64,000 nt of DNA from Gordonibacter sp. An230 (GTDB taxonomy: Bacteria; Actinomycetota; Coriobacteriia; Coriobacteriales; Eggerthellaceae). Numbering within the stretch: the first letter of the stretch is position 1; the number at the start of each line of letters is the position of its first letter. The translations under genes and the position numbers were made by a program. Below the pieces are notes generated by a model, which saw only the letters and a list, made by a program, of their open reading frames with translations, made no database searches and had not been told where the DNA came from. Shown in pieces: positions 37,486 to 46,285 of the stretch. The stretch is taken from assembly GCF_002159915.1 (NCBI RefSeq), contig NZ_NFJP01000002.1, positions 1 through 64,000 on the forward strand. The letters are read 5' to 3'.

Positions 37486-39231
37486 ATGAGCACACGATCA
37501 GGACTGTCCCGACGCACGTTCCTCGGCCTGGGAGCCACCGCCGCCGTGGCGGCGGGCGCAGGCCTTGCAGGCTGCGCGCCCCAATCGAGCACGAGCGCGA
37601 ACGCATCGGGCAAAAGCGCCTCGAACGGCACGTCGGAATCGAGCTGGAAGACCCCGCCCGAGGAGATCACCGAGTTCGCCCAGGAGATCGACTGCGACGT
37701 CGTGGTGTGCGGCCACGGATTCGCCGGCATCACCGCCTGCCGCGAGCTCGCCGAAGAGGGCTACCGGGTCGTCCTCGTGGAGAAGCAGCCCGAAGAGACG
37801 TACGCAGCAGTGGGCAACGAGGCCGGCACGCTCAACGCCTCCATCCTCAAGGAGCGCGGCGTGCCTGAAATCGATCCGGTCGAGTTTTACCAGAACTGGA
37901 TGCTCATCACGGGCAACTACCCCAACCAAGAGCTGGTCATGAAATACGCGCAGAACTCGGGCGCGAACATGGACTGGTACCTGTCCGAGCTGACCGAAGA
38001 GGACTTCGCCACCATGACGACGGCCTTCTTCCCCAAAACCGAGCACCAGCTCGACGAGCTGGGCGGAGTGAAGTTCTGGCCGAGCGTGTGCAGCTTCTAC
38101 GGAGAGTGCAACCAGACGAAGATCCACGGCTACAACCGCGAGGTGGCGAAAGCGAACGGCGCGGAGTTTCTGTTCGGTACCGAGGCGCTCTACATCGTTA
38201 TGAGCGACGGCCAGGTGGCGGGGCTTGTGGCCACCAACGCCGACGGCAACATCAAGTTCACCTGCCGGGCCGTGGTCATCGCGTGCGGCGGTTTCGGCGG
38301 CAACCCCGAGATGCTCGCTGACCTCATTCCCGACATGGCCGGAGCGCTTGTCGGCGAGGAGCAGCTCACCTCCATGTCGGCCAACGACGGCCGCGGCGTC
38401 CAGATGGCCTACTGGGCCGGCGCGCATCTTGAGACGTGCCCCATCCCCGGCATGAACATGAAGGGCCTCTCGGTGCCCGGCAAGATGAACTGCCTGCCCC
38501 AGGCCGTATGGATCGACGAGAACGGCAAGCGCTTCTGCAACGAGTTCTACCCTACGTCGGAGCAGCGCGGTCTGTCCACCGTGTACACCGCCCGCAAGAC
38601 GAAGTTCGCCGTATGCGACGCCAACTTCCCCGAATACCGCCAGTACACCATCCCCCAGCATGCCGGGTTCAACGCCACCGAGGAGAACATCGCCGCATTG
38701 CGGGAGTCGCTCGACGTCGCCTACGCCAAATACCAGGGTACCTACGAGGAGCCCGAGCAGGCCGAGGACGAGGGCGGCCCGGGCGGCAGCGGACCCCAGA
38801 CCACGGTCGAGTTCATCGCCGACGACACGCTCGAAGGCCTGGCCGCGCAGATGGGCCTTGAGGGCGAGGCGGTGGCGAACTTCGTCAAGACCATCGAAGA
38901 CTACAACGCCTACTGCGAGGCGGGTGCCGACCAGCAGTTCGGACGCGACGCCCGGGTGCTGTTCCCGGTGAAGGAGCCGCCGTTTTTCGCCTGCACGTTC
39001 GACCCCGTGCTCGGCGAGACGATGGTCACCTGCGGAGGCATCATCACCGACGGCGAGCAGAACGCGCTCGACGAGAACTTCGAACCCATTCCCGGCCTCT
39101 ACGTGTCCGGCAACGACTGCGGCCGCCGCTTCGGCTACGATTACATAACCCCTATCCCCGGAGTGAGCCTCGGCATGGCCATCACGCTCGGCCGCGAGTG
39201 CGGAAAGTCCGTGGGGGCGTTCCTCGGATAG
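37486..39231 (+). CDS. Tat lipoprotein FAD-dependent oxidoreductase (fumarate reductase flavoprotein-like)
   Basis: It has 581 residues. A Tat signal (LSRRTFLGLG) runs into a lipobox (GLAGC, Cys near residue 30). The FAD fold reads CDVVVCGHGFAGITACRELAEEG, unusual in having H where many members have A. The C-terminus has GLYVSGNDCGRRFGYDY and PGVSLGMAITLGRECGKSVG. An insertion of about 25 residues rich in Glu/Gly (near 425-445) is not typical of the family. It would be anchored on the outer face and reduce an unknown organic acceptor. The ribosome site is GGGAGGAAAA. Probably regulated by the divergent luxR. Confidence 0.9.
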   Translation: MSTRSGLSRRTFLGLGATAAVAAGAGLAGCAPQSSTSANASGKSASNGTSESSWKTPPEEITEFAQEIDCDVVVCGHGFAGITACRELAEEGYRVVLVEKQPEETYAAVGNEAGTLNASILKERGVPEIDPVEFYQNWMLITGNYPNQELVMKYAQNSGANMDWYLSELTEEDFATMTTAFFPKTEHQLDELGGVKFWPSVCSFYGECNQTKIHGYNREVAKANGAEFLFGTEALYIVMSDGQVAGLVATNADGNIKFTCRAVVIACGGFGGNPEMLADLIPDMAGALVGEEQLTSMSANDGRGVQMAYWAGAHLETCPIPGMNMKGLSVPGKMNCLPQAVWIDENGKRFCNEFYPTSEQRGLSTVYTARKTKFAVCDANFPEYRQYTIPQHAGFNATEENIAALRESLDVAYAKYQGTYEEPEQAEDEGGPGGSGPQTTVEFIADDTLEGLAAQMGLEGEAVANFVKTIEDYNAYCEAGADQQFGRDARVLFPVKEPPFFACTFDPVLGETMVTCGGIITDGEQNALDENFEPIPGLYVSGNDCGRRFGYDYITPIPGVSLGMAITLGRECGKSVGAFLG

Positions 39232-39260
39232 CGCCACCTTTCCCTTGTCCTCCCTCCCTC

Positions 39261-39287
39261 GGAAAGCCCGGCGACGCCGGGCTTTCC
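39261..39287 (+). terminator. Strong hairpin after the flavoprotein gene
   Basis: Twelve-base arms (39261-39272 and 39276-39287, GGAAAGCCCGGC type) form a very stable stem with a three-base loop 30 bases after the stop. No T-run follows. Confidence 0.55.
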
Positions 39288-39593
39288 GAGCGCCCGCCGG
39301 ACCTGCCTCCTATCGGGCCGAGCGCCTCTGCTAAGCCGAGCGCCCGCCAGATCGAGCCCCCTCCCCCAATGCCCTTTCCCCACAAGATCAGCATAGCGTC
39401 GGCTTCACCGGGCATCCCCTCGCTCCAAGCAAAGCAGCCACCGGCCCGAGCGCCCCTATCTGGCTCAGCCGGAAAGGGAAACGGACGTGCCGATCAGAAA
39501 GTTTGCGGATAGCGGTCGAGGATCGACACGCGAAAGCAGGCGGGATCCCCAGACTCGAATCCCTTTCGCCCAAGGAGAGGGGCACTGCGAGCG
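39288..39593. other. Intergenic region, nothing firm
   Basis: This separates the convergent flavoprotein and luxR genes. The motif cgagcgcccgcc occurs twice (about 39288 and 39339) and a related gccgagcgcc once between. No gene is supported. Confidence 0.35.
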
Positions 39594-41403
39594 TCACCGC
39601 AAGTTCGACCCGAATAGCACAAGGTCGATGAGCTCCTGCTTCGCGTGGATGTTGAGCTTCTCGTAGACGTGCCTGATGTGCGTCCTTGTGGTGTTGTAAG
39701 AGATATGCAGCTCATCGGCGATGTACTTCGCGCTTCGCCCCATTGCGATAAGGCCGAGGATCTCCACCTCGCGTCGGGTCAGCCCGTTCTCGAATGCAAG
39801 CTTCTGGCAGCATGCAAGGATCTCCGCAGGCACGCCGTCCCCCTGCGAAGCGCCCGAACGCTCTGCGTCGTCCGATTCCGCCACGGCCCTGCATCCGTCG
39901 CCCCTCGTGCCTCCGTATCCGTCGCTCCGCGCTTCTCCTCGTCCAGAACCTCCCGCGCGTGCCGCCTTGCCTACCGCCGCGCCCGCAGCCTCCGCCGCCG
40001 CGCGTGCCGTCGCGCCGTTCGCAGCATCCGAAGCATCCGTCGCCCCCAGCGTCCCCAGCGCCGCGCCGTTCGCCGTCGGCCCCAGCGTCCGCACCGCGCC
40101 CGACGCACGCGTCGCCTCCGCATCCGCGCGCAAAGCCTCTGGGAGCGCCCCCTCCGCATCCCCCACATCCCCCGCGTTCGCCACATCCCCCGCACCCGGC
40201 TCCCGCACGGCCCCGCCCTTCTTCGACCGCGCCTTCTCAGCCCGTCCCCCGCCAAGAACATGACGGCACACGCTCGCAAAGTACAGCAACGTCAAGCCGA
40301 CACCAAGGCACGGCGAAAGCAGGCACCCCCCCCCCGAACGTCGATACGCGCACGACCAGCTGCCCCACGCACATCGCCTCGAACATCACACCCACCGCCA
40401 GCCCCTTCACCGCATAGGGCGACGTGCGGATGTCGTACGCGAAGATGGCAACGATGAGCACCCACACGCTCGTCTCCCACAATGCATCGGGCGAGCGGTC
40501 TGGTATGCCCGCACCTCCCATGACAAGCCCGATGCAGAACAGAGGCGCAACGCACACGCACAACGTGAGCACCGCCGTCCCCCACGCGCTCAAAGCCGAC
40601 CCCTCCCGCGCGAAGCGGCCCATCAACCCGCTGCAGAACACCATGGCCAAAACCGCCAGCGCTTCGAACAGCGCCATGTAGTTCAACCCCGAAGAAAGCA
40701 CGCCGTCCTCGCGCCCCGACAAATACGCCATCACGCTGCACCCCACCGCGAACACCGCCGCCACCACGACGAGCACCCGAAGCGCCTGGGCCCGCTCGCC
40801 CACGATGACGGCGCTGCCGTCCTCCCCCCGTCCGGCCTGGACGATGCACGCGAAGGCCGCAAGCGGAAGCGCCAGGAGAAATCCCTGGGCCACAGCGTCC
40901 GAAAACGTGCTGACCAATCGGAACAGAAAATAAACGGCAACCGCCACCGCAAGCGACGGGTCGACGAAGAACGAATCGGGGTCGGGGCGCGACGCTCGAA
41001 TCGTCGATGTCCAGATGACGGTCATCCAGCCGCACGCAAGCCCCAACAGCGCACCCGAAGCCCAGAACAACCCCACCCCTACCACGGGCAACATAGACAC
41101 AAGCGCAAGCACAGCCCCAACCGCCGCCGCCATGCTGACAGCCGGCACGCCGAACGACGACTCGATGAACAGCCGAGCGCGCAGAAGCGGCTTCGCCACG
41201 AGGTGCGCAAGCGTGACCGCGCAAACGACGATCAAGAAGAACGTCGAAAGCTCCGCGAGCGAGCGATCGACGCCGACGTAGTACATGGTGCGGATGACCA
41301 TATGCGAGGTGAAGAAGTACAGCACCCCTATGCCAACATCGAACACGGTCGGCCTCCCAACGAGCGCAAAGCCGCGCCCCCGCTCGCACATCCCGTTTCG
41401 CAT
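39594..41403 (-). CDS. Membrane-bound LuxR regulator split by a poly-G tract (probable phase-OFF state)
   Basis: Reading from the ATG at 41403 (MRNGMCERG, GGGGAGGC site), about 11 membrane helices run to VVRVSTFGGG, where ten G (40335-40326) push translation into a wrong frame that stops at 40237 without an HTH. The other frame resumes right after the tract as CLLSPCLGVGLTLLYFASV, the missing last helix. A very Ala-rich linker of about 130 residues follows, then a complete HTH (LTRREVEILGLIAMG, NTTRTHIRHVYEKLNI). Nine G would give one intact protein of about 600 residues. No other lesion was found. It is divergent from the Tat flavoprotein at 41658, its likely target. Confidence 0.8.
40326..40335 (-). 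repeat. Homopolymer tract of ten G, candidate phase switch
   Basis: Ten C on the plus strand, that is G on the coding strand, in the last extramembrane loop of the luxR gene. It is the longest single-base run I found in the window. Nine would be in frame and ten is out. A sequencing length error is the main alternative. Confidence 0.7.
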
Positions 41404-41452
41404 GGCGCCTCCCCTGCCCTTTCGCGCGGCCCTCCCGCCACGCGTCCCCGTC

Positions 41453-41482
41453 AGTATAGTGGAGGCAACACCACCTGGCGAA
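41453..41482 (-). promoter_or_regulatory. Candidate promoter of the split luxR gene
   Basis: TATACT (41453-41458, minus strand) lies 50 bases before the luxR start, with a weak TTCGCC 18 bases upstream. The rest of the 254-base divergent region has direct GCGAAT elements (near 41479 and 41510) but no clear promoter for the flavoprotein. Confidence 0.4.
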
Positions 41483-41657
41483 TAACGCATTTCGAGTGAT
41501 TTTAAGAGCGAATTCCCAACCGGCGGCTTTGCTGAGCGAAAAGCCCCTCGAAGCGAGTGATGCGGCGGCGGCAATTGGCCGCTATGCTCGAAAGGCCCCG
41601 AGGAAGGGGACGCCCCACCCTTGCAGGGGCAGGCACAAAAGAACTCGAGGAGGGACC

Positions 41658-43439
41658 ATGAGCATCGAAACACCCATGAACCGCCGCAGCTTCCTCAAGG
41701 GAGCGACCGTCGTGGGAGCCGCCGCGGCGGCCACCGGAGCGCTTGGACTGGCGGGGTGCGCCCCGCAGGGCAAAGGCGACGCGGCCAAAGGAGCCGCCAC
41801 GACCGAGCAGGGAGAATTGATTCTCGACGCCGAAACGTTCCAGAACGCGAAGTGGAACTTCGAGATTCCGCCCGAGCCCGTCGACGAGAGCAAGATCACG
41901 AACACCGTCGAATGCGAGATCCTCGTCATCGGCGCGGGCGTGGGCGGGCTCGTCACCGCCGCGTCCGCCGTCGAGGAAGGCGCCGACGTCGTGCTCATCG
42001 CCTCGAGCGACGGCCCCGTGTCGCGCGGAGGCTCCAACGCGGCCTTCAACACGCGCCTCACCCACGAGCTGGACCTCGACTTCACCCGCGAGGAGATCGA
42101 ACCCATCTTCCAGTCCATCTTCGCCGCAAACAGCTTCCGCCTCGACCAGGAGAAGTGGTGGCTTGTGTTCGACGAGTCCGGCACCGCCATGAACTGGCTC
42201 ATGGACAAGGTGGCGCCCTACGGCATCTCCGCCGTCATCGAGAACAACCAGCGCGACGGCGGCACGAGCTGGTGGGACGGCGGTCCGCTCAAAACGCTCA
42301 ACGTGTCGCACTCCTTCGTGGCCGAGGGCGCCCAGGCGGCCGGCGCGTCGCAGCAGATCGTCGTCGAGGCCTTGGCCGAGGAGATCACAAAGGGCGGCGG
42401 CCGGATCTTCTACAGCACGACAGCCGTGCAGCTCGACCGGGAAGGCGACAACACCGGGCGCGTCACCGGCTGCGTCGCGAAGCACGACAGCGAGTACACC
42501 CGCTATAACGCTTCGAAAGGCGTGGTGCTGGCCACAGGCGACTTCTCGCAGGACAAGGACATGGTGGCGAAGTACTGCCCCATGGCGCTGCCGTTCGGCT
42601 ATGGCGGCGTCTACGACGGCAGCGGCCTCAAGCTGGCGCTGTGGATCGGCGCCGCCTGGCAGAAGTACACGCCGAACGCGCCCATGCTGGCCACGATGGG
42701 CGACGAGGTGCTGCCGTGCCGCTGGTGGGCCGAAGGTGCGCTCACGACGTTCCCCGGCCTGCTCGTGAACAAGAAGGGCGTGCGCTACTCCAACGAGAAC
42801 TGCACGTACGGCTACATGCCCTACCCGCAGCGCGTGCAACCCGACGGATGCGCGTTCCTCATCTGGGACGAGAACTGGGTGCGCGACTCCGCGCCCTGGC
42901 AGAGCGACCGCGTGGGCGGCGAGGCGCGCGACACGCAAGAGGTCTACGACGCCATCCAGGCGCTGTTCGACCCCAACACCGACTGGACCACCACCGAAGA
43001 GTACGCGGGATTCGACGCCACCATGGCCGAGAACGCCGTCAAGGCCGACACCCTCGAGGAGCTGGCCGACGGGCTGGGGCTTCCCCGCGAGGAGTTCCTC
43101 GCCCAGGTGGAGCGGTACAACGGCTACTGCGAGACGGGCCTCGACGACGAGTTCCACAAGGACAAGCGCTTCCTCTTGCCGGTGAAGCAGCCGCCGTTCT
43201 ACGGCATCAAGAACGAGCCCTACACGCTGTGCATCACCGGCGGCCTCAACACCGACATCCAGATGCACGTATGCGATGCCAACAACGACCCCATCCCCGG
43301 GCTGTACGGCGTTGGCACGGTCGTAGGCGACATGTACGGCGACGTGTACGACTACAAAGTGCCGGGCATCAACCTCGGCGGCGCCTGCACCACGTTCGGC
43401 TATCTGCTGGGCAAGAACCTGACCGCCGGCACCTGGTAG
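41658..43439 (+). CDS. Tat lipoprotein FAD-dependent oxidoreductase (fumarate reductase flavoprotein-like)
   Basis: The 593-residue protein has a Tat motif (NRRSFLKG) and a lipobox (GLAGC, Cys near residue 34). The FAD fold is CEILVIGAGVGGLVTAASAVEEG, followed by SRGGSNAAFN. The C-terminus has GLYGVGTVVGDMYGDVYDYKVPG, a variant of the family's usual AAG...G ending. It is anchored outside and lacks hemes. The substrate is unknown. The ATG at 41658 follows GAGGAGGGA. Its divergent neighbour is the poly-G luxR, so expression may differ between cells of one population. Confidence 0.9.
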   Translation: MSIETPMNRRSFLKGATVVGAAAAATGALGLAGCAPQGKGDAAKGAATTEQGELILDAETFQNAKWNFEIPPEPVDESKITNTVECEILVIGAGVGGLVTAASAVEEGADVVLIASSDGPVSRGGSNAAFNTRLTHELDLDFTREEIEPIFQSIFAANSFRLDQEKWWLVFDESGTAMNWLMDKVAPYGISAVIENNQRDGGTSWWDGGPLKTLNVSHSFVAEGAQAAGASQQIVVEALAEEITKGGGRIFYSTTAVQLDREGDNTGRVTGCVAKHDSEYTRYNASKGVVLATGDFSQDKDMVAKYCPMALPFGYGGVYDGSGLKLALWIGAAWQKYTPNAPMLATMGDEVLPCRWWAEGALTTFPGLLVNKKGVRYSNENCTYGYMPYPQRVQPDGCAFLIWDENWVRDSAPWQSDRVGGEARDTQEVYDAIQALFDPNTDWTTTEEYAGFDATMAENAVKADTLEELADGLGLPREEFLAQVERYNGYCETGLDDEFHKDKRFLLPVKQPPFYGIKNEPYTLCITGGLNTDIQMHVCDANNDPIPGLYGVGTVVGDMYGDVYDYKVPGINLGGACTTFGYLLGKNLTAGTW

Positions 43440-43465
43440 GCACCCGCAAGCCCATCCCCCCCTGT

Positions 43466-43490
43466 CGGGCCCGGCGCAGCTCCGGGCCCG
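43466..43490. terminator. Bidirectional hairpin
   Basis: Arms CGGGCCCGG and CCGGGCCCG pair perfectly around seven bases between the convergent flavoprotein and vapC genes. There is no T-run. Confidence 0.5.
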
Positions 43491-43495
43491 ATGCG

Positions 43496-43906
43496 TTAGA
43501 ACTCGTCGTCCGTGAACACGCAGTTCACGCCGTTGTCCGCGCAGAGGCCCTGCAGCTTCCGATCAATCGTGAACAGGGTGGCGCCCAACCTGCGCGCCAA
43601 GACGAAGTACAGCATGTCGTAGACGGGGTGGCCCAGTCGCACCGCCTCGGACAGCGCCTCGACAACAAGCTCCTCATCATCGAAGAACTCCCCCACCAAA
43701 GCCGTAGCTGCCGCAGCCGCTGCGTCAGCCTCGCGTCGGTCCACCATGCCGGCACGAACGCTCTTCCATAAAACATTCGCCAACTCGACCTTGAGAAACG
43801 CGGGTGCGGCGATGCCCTCCCCTTTAAGCAGCAGCGCCTCCAGAGCCTTCCCCTCCTGCGTGCCGCGCACCATGGCAAACGCCGCATTGCAATCGAGCAC
43901 GATCAT
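43496..43906 (-). CDS. PIN-domain ribonuclease toxin, VapC type
   Basis: The 136-residue protein shows the PIN fold with acidic residues at D5 (IVLDCNA), E41 (LKVELANVLW), D97 (HPVYDMLYF) and D115 (LFTIDRKL). VapC toxins cleave tRNA or rRNA when free of antitoxin. The ATG overlaps the antitoxin stop (ATGA), the usual coupled arrangement with toxin second. Confidence 0.85.
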   Translation of the reverse strand: MIVLDCNAAFAMVRGTQEGKALEALLLKGEGIAAPAFLKVELANVLWKSVRAGMVDRREADAAAAAATALVGEFFDDEELVVEALSEAVRLGHPVYDMLYFVLARRLGATLFTIDRKLQGLCADNGVNCVFTDDEF

Positions 43907-44301
43907 GAGACAGCCCCCTCTTCGCGCACCTTGCCGAATTCGAACGTCGCCTCCATGATGCGGTCGGTGCGCTCCTCGCGCCCTTCCCGGACCATTGCCA
44001 CTATCTCGTCCGCCGTCGGTTCCGGTCCCTTCCATGTAAGCTTCCGCATCTCTGCGAACAGCTCCTTGCGCCTCTTGGCGCGCTCGGCGCGGGCGGCCTC
44101 GGTGTCGAAGTCGAAGTAGCGCGGGCGCGGACAGCGAAGGCGCTCGCCGTCCCAATGGTATCCGGGCTCATCGGCGCGCGCGAGCATCTGCTCCACGGCC
44201 ACGATGGTCTGCTGGGCGACGCTGCGATGCTGGCTGGCCGCGTATTCCTTCAACCGTTCGTACAGATCGTCGGGGAAATCGCGCACTTGCAGGGCGGGCA
44301 T
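43903..44301 (-). CDS. Ribbon-helix-helix antitoxin, FitA/VapB type
   Basis: This 132-residue protein starts with MPALQVRDFPDDLYERLKEY then AASQHRSVAQQTIVAVEQML, a FitA-like ribbon-helix-helix DNA-binding domain. The C-terminal half is charged and helical, suited to wrapping the toxin. It is longer than most RHH antitoxins (about 80 residues). The ATG at 44301 follows AAAGGAG. It should neutralise the PIN toxin and repress their shared promoter. Confidence 0.8.
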   Translation of the reverse strand: MPALQVRDFPDDLYERLKEYAASQHRSVAQQTIVAVEQMLARADEPGYHWDGERLRCPRPRYFDFDTEAARAERAKRRKELFAEMRKLTWKGPEPTADEIVAMVREGREERTDRIMEATFEFGKVREEGAVS

Positions 44302-44320
44302 GGCATGCTCCTTTCGCTTC

Positions 44321-44384
44321 ATGCATAGTGCATGCATCATACCTTCTTTTCTTTACATGCGCAATACCTGCATTCAGCATGCAT
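44321..44384 (-). promoter_or_regulatory. vapBC promoter with repeated ATGCAT elements
   Basis: TTGCGC (44359-44364) and TATGAT (44336-44341), 17 bases apart on the minus strand, precede the antitoxin by about 35 bases. ATGCAT-containing elements occur at 44321-44326, 44330-44337 and 44377-44384, around both boxes. They fit autoregulatory RHH operators. Confidence 0.6.
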
Positions 44385-44789
44385 ACTGTCAACAAGCGTG
44401 CGAAAGGAACATCGCGCAACGAAGGCGTGCGCTTCGCGAAGCGGATTCATCCGATTCACCCGACGGACGGAGGAAACCACGCACGTTCGGTCAAAAATCC
44501 GAACTTTTTCGCAAATAATGTACCGAATTGGCAAAGGCGGAAGGGAAAATGCCGCTCGCACCATACGAAGACGCCGCATTTGCAGCCAAGCGGGGCTCCA
44601 AACACCTTAAAACAGCGCGTATCGCATCGAATCGGTAAAATATCGATAAAAGTTTCCGAGTTCTTTACCGATTCGACCGATGACCGCCTTTACGCAGCGA
44701 GACGTTCGAAACGGGCATCGCCCCCTCGGCGGCCGAGTACGACGCGATGCCGACGCCGAACGCGCCGAATGCGCTCGCCCTCCGAACGC
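44385..44789. other. Intergenic region with inverted repeats
   Basis: No gene is supported. Two signals stand out in this relatively AT-rich stretch. One is a small hairpin GTTCGG/CCGAAC followed by five T (44485-44509, plus strand). The other is a perfect 12-base inverted repeat with arms CGAATCGGTAAA (44628-44639) and TTTACCGATTCG (44664-44675) spaced by 24 bases, which could be a paired binding site. Confidence 0.45.
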
Positions 44790-46178
44790 CTAGCCTTCGA
44801 CCGCGGAATCGCCGTCGCCGAAAACGTCCTCGACGCGCACGGCGGCAGCCGCACCGCCCACCGGCTCGCCGCCGAAGCGCGCGAGCAGGGCGAGCATCGC
44901 CTCTAGATCGACCGGGCGCTCGGTATGCGTTCGCATGTTGCGCACCTTGACCTGGCCCGCCGCCACCTCGTCGGGCCCCAGCACGGCCACGATGCCCGCC
45001 CCCAGCTTGTCAGCCAGCTTGAACTGTCCCTTCAAGCTGCGGTGCTGATGGTCCATCTCGCCGGCCAACCCCGCGTCGCGGCACGCCTGAACAAGCGAGA
45101 ACGCCGTCCGGCGCACGGAATCGTCCACGCACGCCACGAACACGTCGCAGCGCGCCGCCGGCGCGAACGCATGGCCCGCCGCCTGAAGCGCGAGCACGCA
45201 GCGCTCGTATCCGAGCGCCCAACCGAAGCCCGGCGTGGGACGGCCGCCCACCTCCTGGGCCAGCTTGTCGTAGCGCCCGCCGCCGCCGATGGCGTTCTGA
45301 CTGCCCATGCCCTCGGTCACCTGCACCTCGAACACGGTGCGCGTGTAGTAGTCCAACCCGCGCACGAGCGTGGAGTCCTCCACATAGGCAAGCTCTGCGC
45401 CGTCCAGGTACCCCTTCACGGCCTCGTAGTGCTCGCGGCACCCGTCGCACAGGTGGTCGGCGATCTTCGGCGCGCCCTCCATGACGGCGGCGCAACCGGG
45501 GTTCTTGCAGTCGAACGCGCGCAACGGGTTGATCTCGGCGCGGCGGCTGCACTCCTCGCACAGCTCGCCCGCATGCGCGGCCATATACGCGCGCACGGCC
45601 TCCCGGTATGCCGGACGGCACGCGTCGCAGCCCATCGAGTTCACCAAAAGGCGCATGGTTTCCGCAGGAATGCCGATGGCCGCGAAGAAGCGCATGAGCA
45701 TGATGATGCCCTCGGCGTCCACGCTGGGGTCTTCCGCTCCCAGGCATTCGATCCCCACCTGGTTGAACTGGCGCTGGCGGCCCTTTTGCGGACGCTCGGC
45801 GCGAAACATCGGGCCGGCGTACATGAGCTTGGCGGGCGCGGCGCCCTGCGGGACGAGGTCGTGCTGCACGACGGCGCGCACGACGCCGGCGGTGCCCTCG
45901 GGGCGCAGGCTCAGACGGCTTTTCGCCTTCACGGTGCCGCCGTTAAGAAGCGTGGCCAGGTTCTGGCCGGAAATGGCCGTGAACATCTCCTTCGACACGA
46001 CGTCGGTGGCCTCCCCGATGCCGCGCACGAACAGCTCCGTCTGCTCGAACAGCGGCGTCTCGATGGGCACGTAGCCGTACCGACCGCACACGTTCGCAGC
46101 CGTCGCCTTGAAATGCGCCCAGAACGCTGCCTCGTCGGGGAGCAGATCTTTCGTTCCTTCGGGAGCTGTGAGTGCCAT
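44790..46178 (-). CDS. hisS: Histidyl-tRNA synthetase
   Basis: The 462-residue protein has the HisRS N-terminus (LTAPEGTKDLLPDEAAFW), motif 2 (AGPMFRAERPQKGRQRQFNQ), the His-specific signature LVRGLDYYTRTVFEV and GGGGRYDKL, then a C-terminal anticodon domain. The ATG at 46178 was preferred over one two codons earlier because AAAGGA is then correctly spaced. A TACAAT -10 candidate is at 46221-46226 on the minus strand, so it has its own promoter although it lies on the same strand behind dsrN. Confidence 0.96.
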   Translation of the reverse strand: MALTAPEGTKDLLPDEAAFWAHFKATAANVCGRYGYVPIETPLFEQTELFVRGIGEATDVVSKEMFTAISGQNLATLLNGGTVKAKSRLSLRPEGTAGVVRAVVQHDLVPQGAAPAKLMYAGPMFRAERPQKGRQRQFNQVGIECLGAEDPSVDAEGIIMLMRFFAAIGIPAETMRLLVNSMGCDACRPAYREAVRAYMAAHAGELCEECSRRAEINPLRAFDCKNPGCAAVMEGAPKIADHLCDGCREHYEAVKGYLDGAELAYVEDSTLVRGLDYYTRTVFEVQVTEGMGSQNAIGGGGRYDKLAQEVGGRPTPGFGWALGYERCVLALQAAGHAFAPAARCDVFVACVDDSVRRTAFSLVQACRDAGLAGEMDHQHRSLKGQFKLADKLGAGIVAVLGPDEVAAGQVKVRNMRTHTERPVDLEAMLALLARFGGEPVGGAAAAVRVEDVFGDGDSAVEG

Positions 46179-46285
46179 GAGCATTCCTTTGTTTTCTCGA
46201 CGATTCGACGGATTGCCCATATTGTAGCGCACTTCGCCTGCCGAAACGACGGGGCACGCGCAACGCGCCATGAAGAGGCAGCGGC

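Noticed and set aside
37498-39237. 579-codon minus-strand frame
   Set aside because: It is antisense to the intact flavoprotein at 37486-39231, with no motifs or ribosome site.
41502-43268. 588-codon minus-strand frame
   Set aside because: It is antisense to the flavoprotein at 41658-43439 and has no recognisable domain.
44485-44509. Intrinsic terminator on the plus strand
   Set aside because: A six-base stem with five T fits the form, but no plus-strand gene lies upstream of it and the stem is weak, so it is mentioned only within the intergenic entry.
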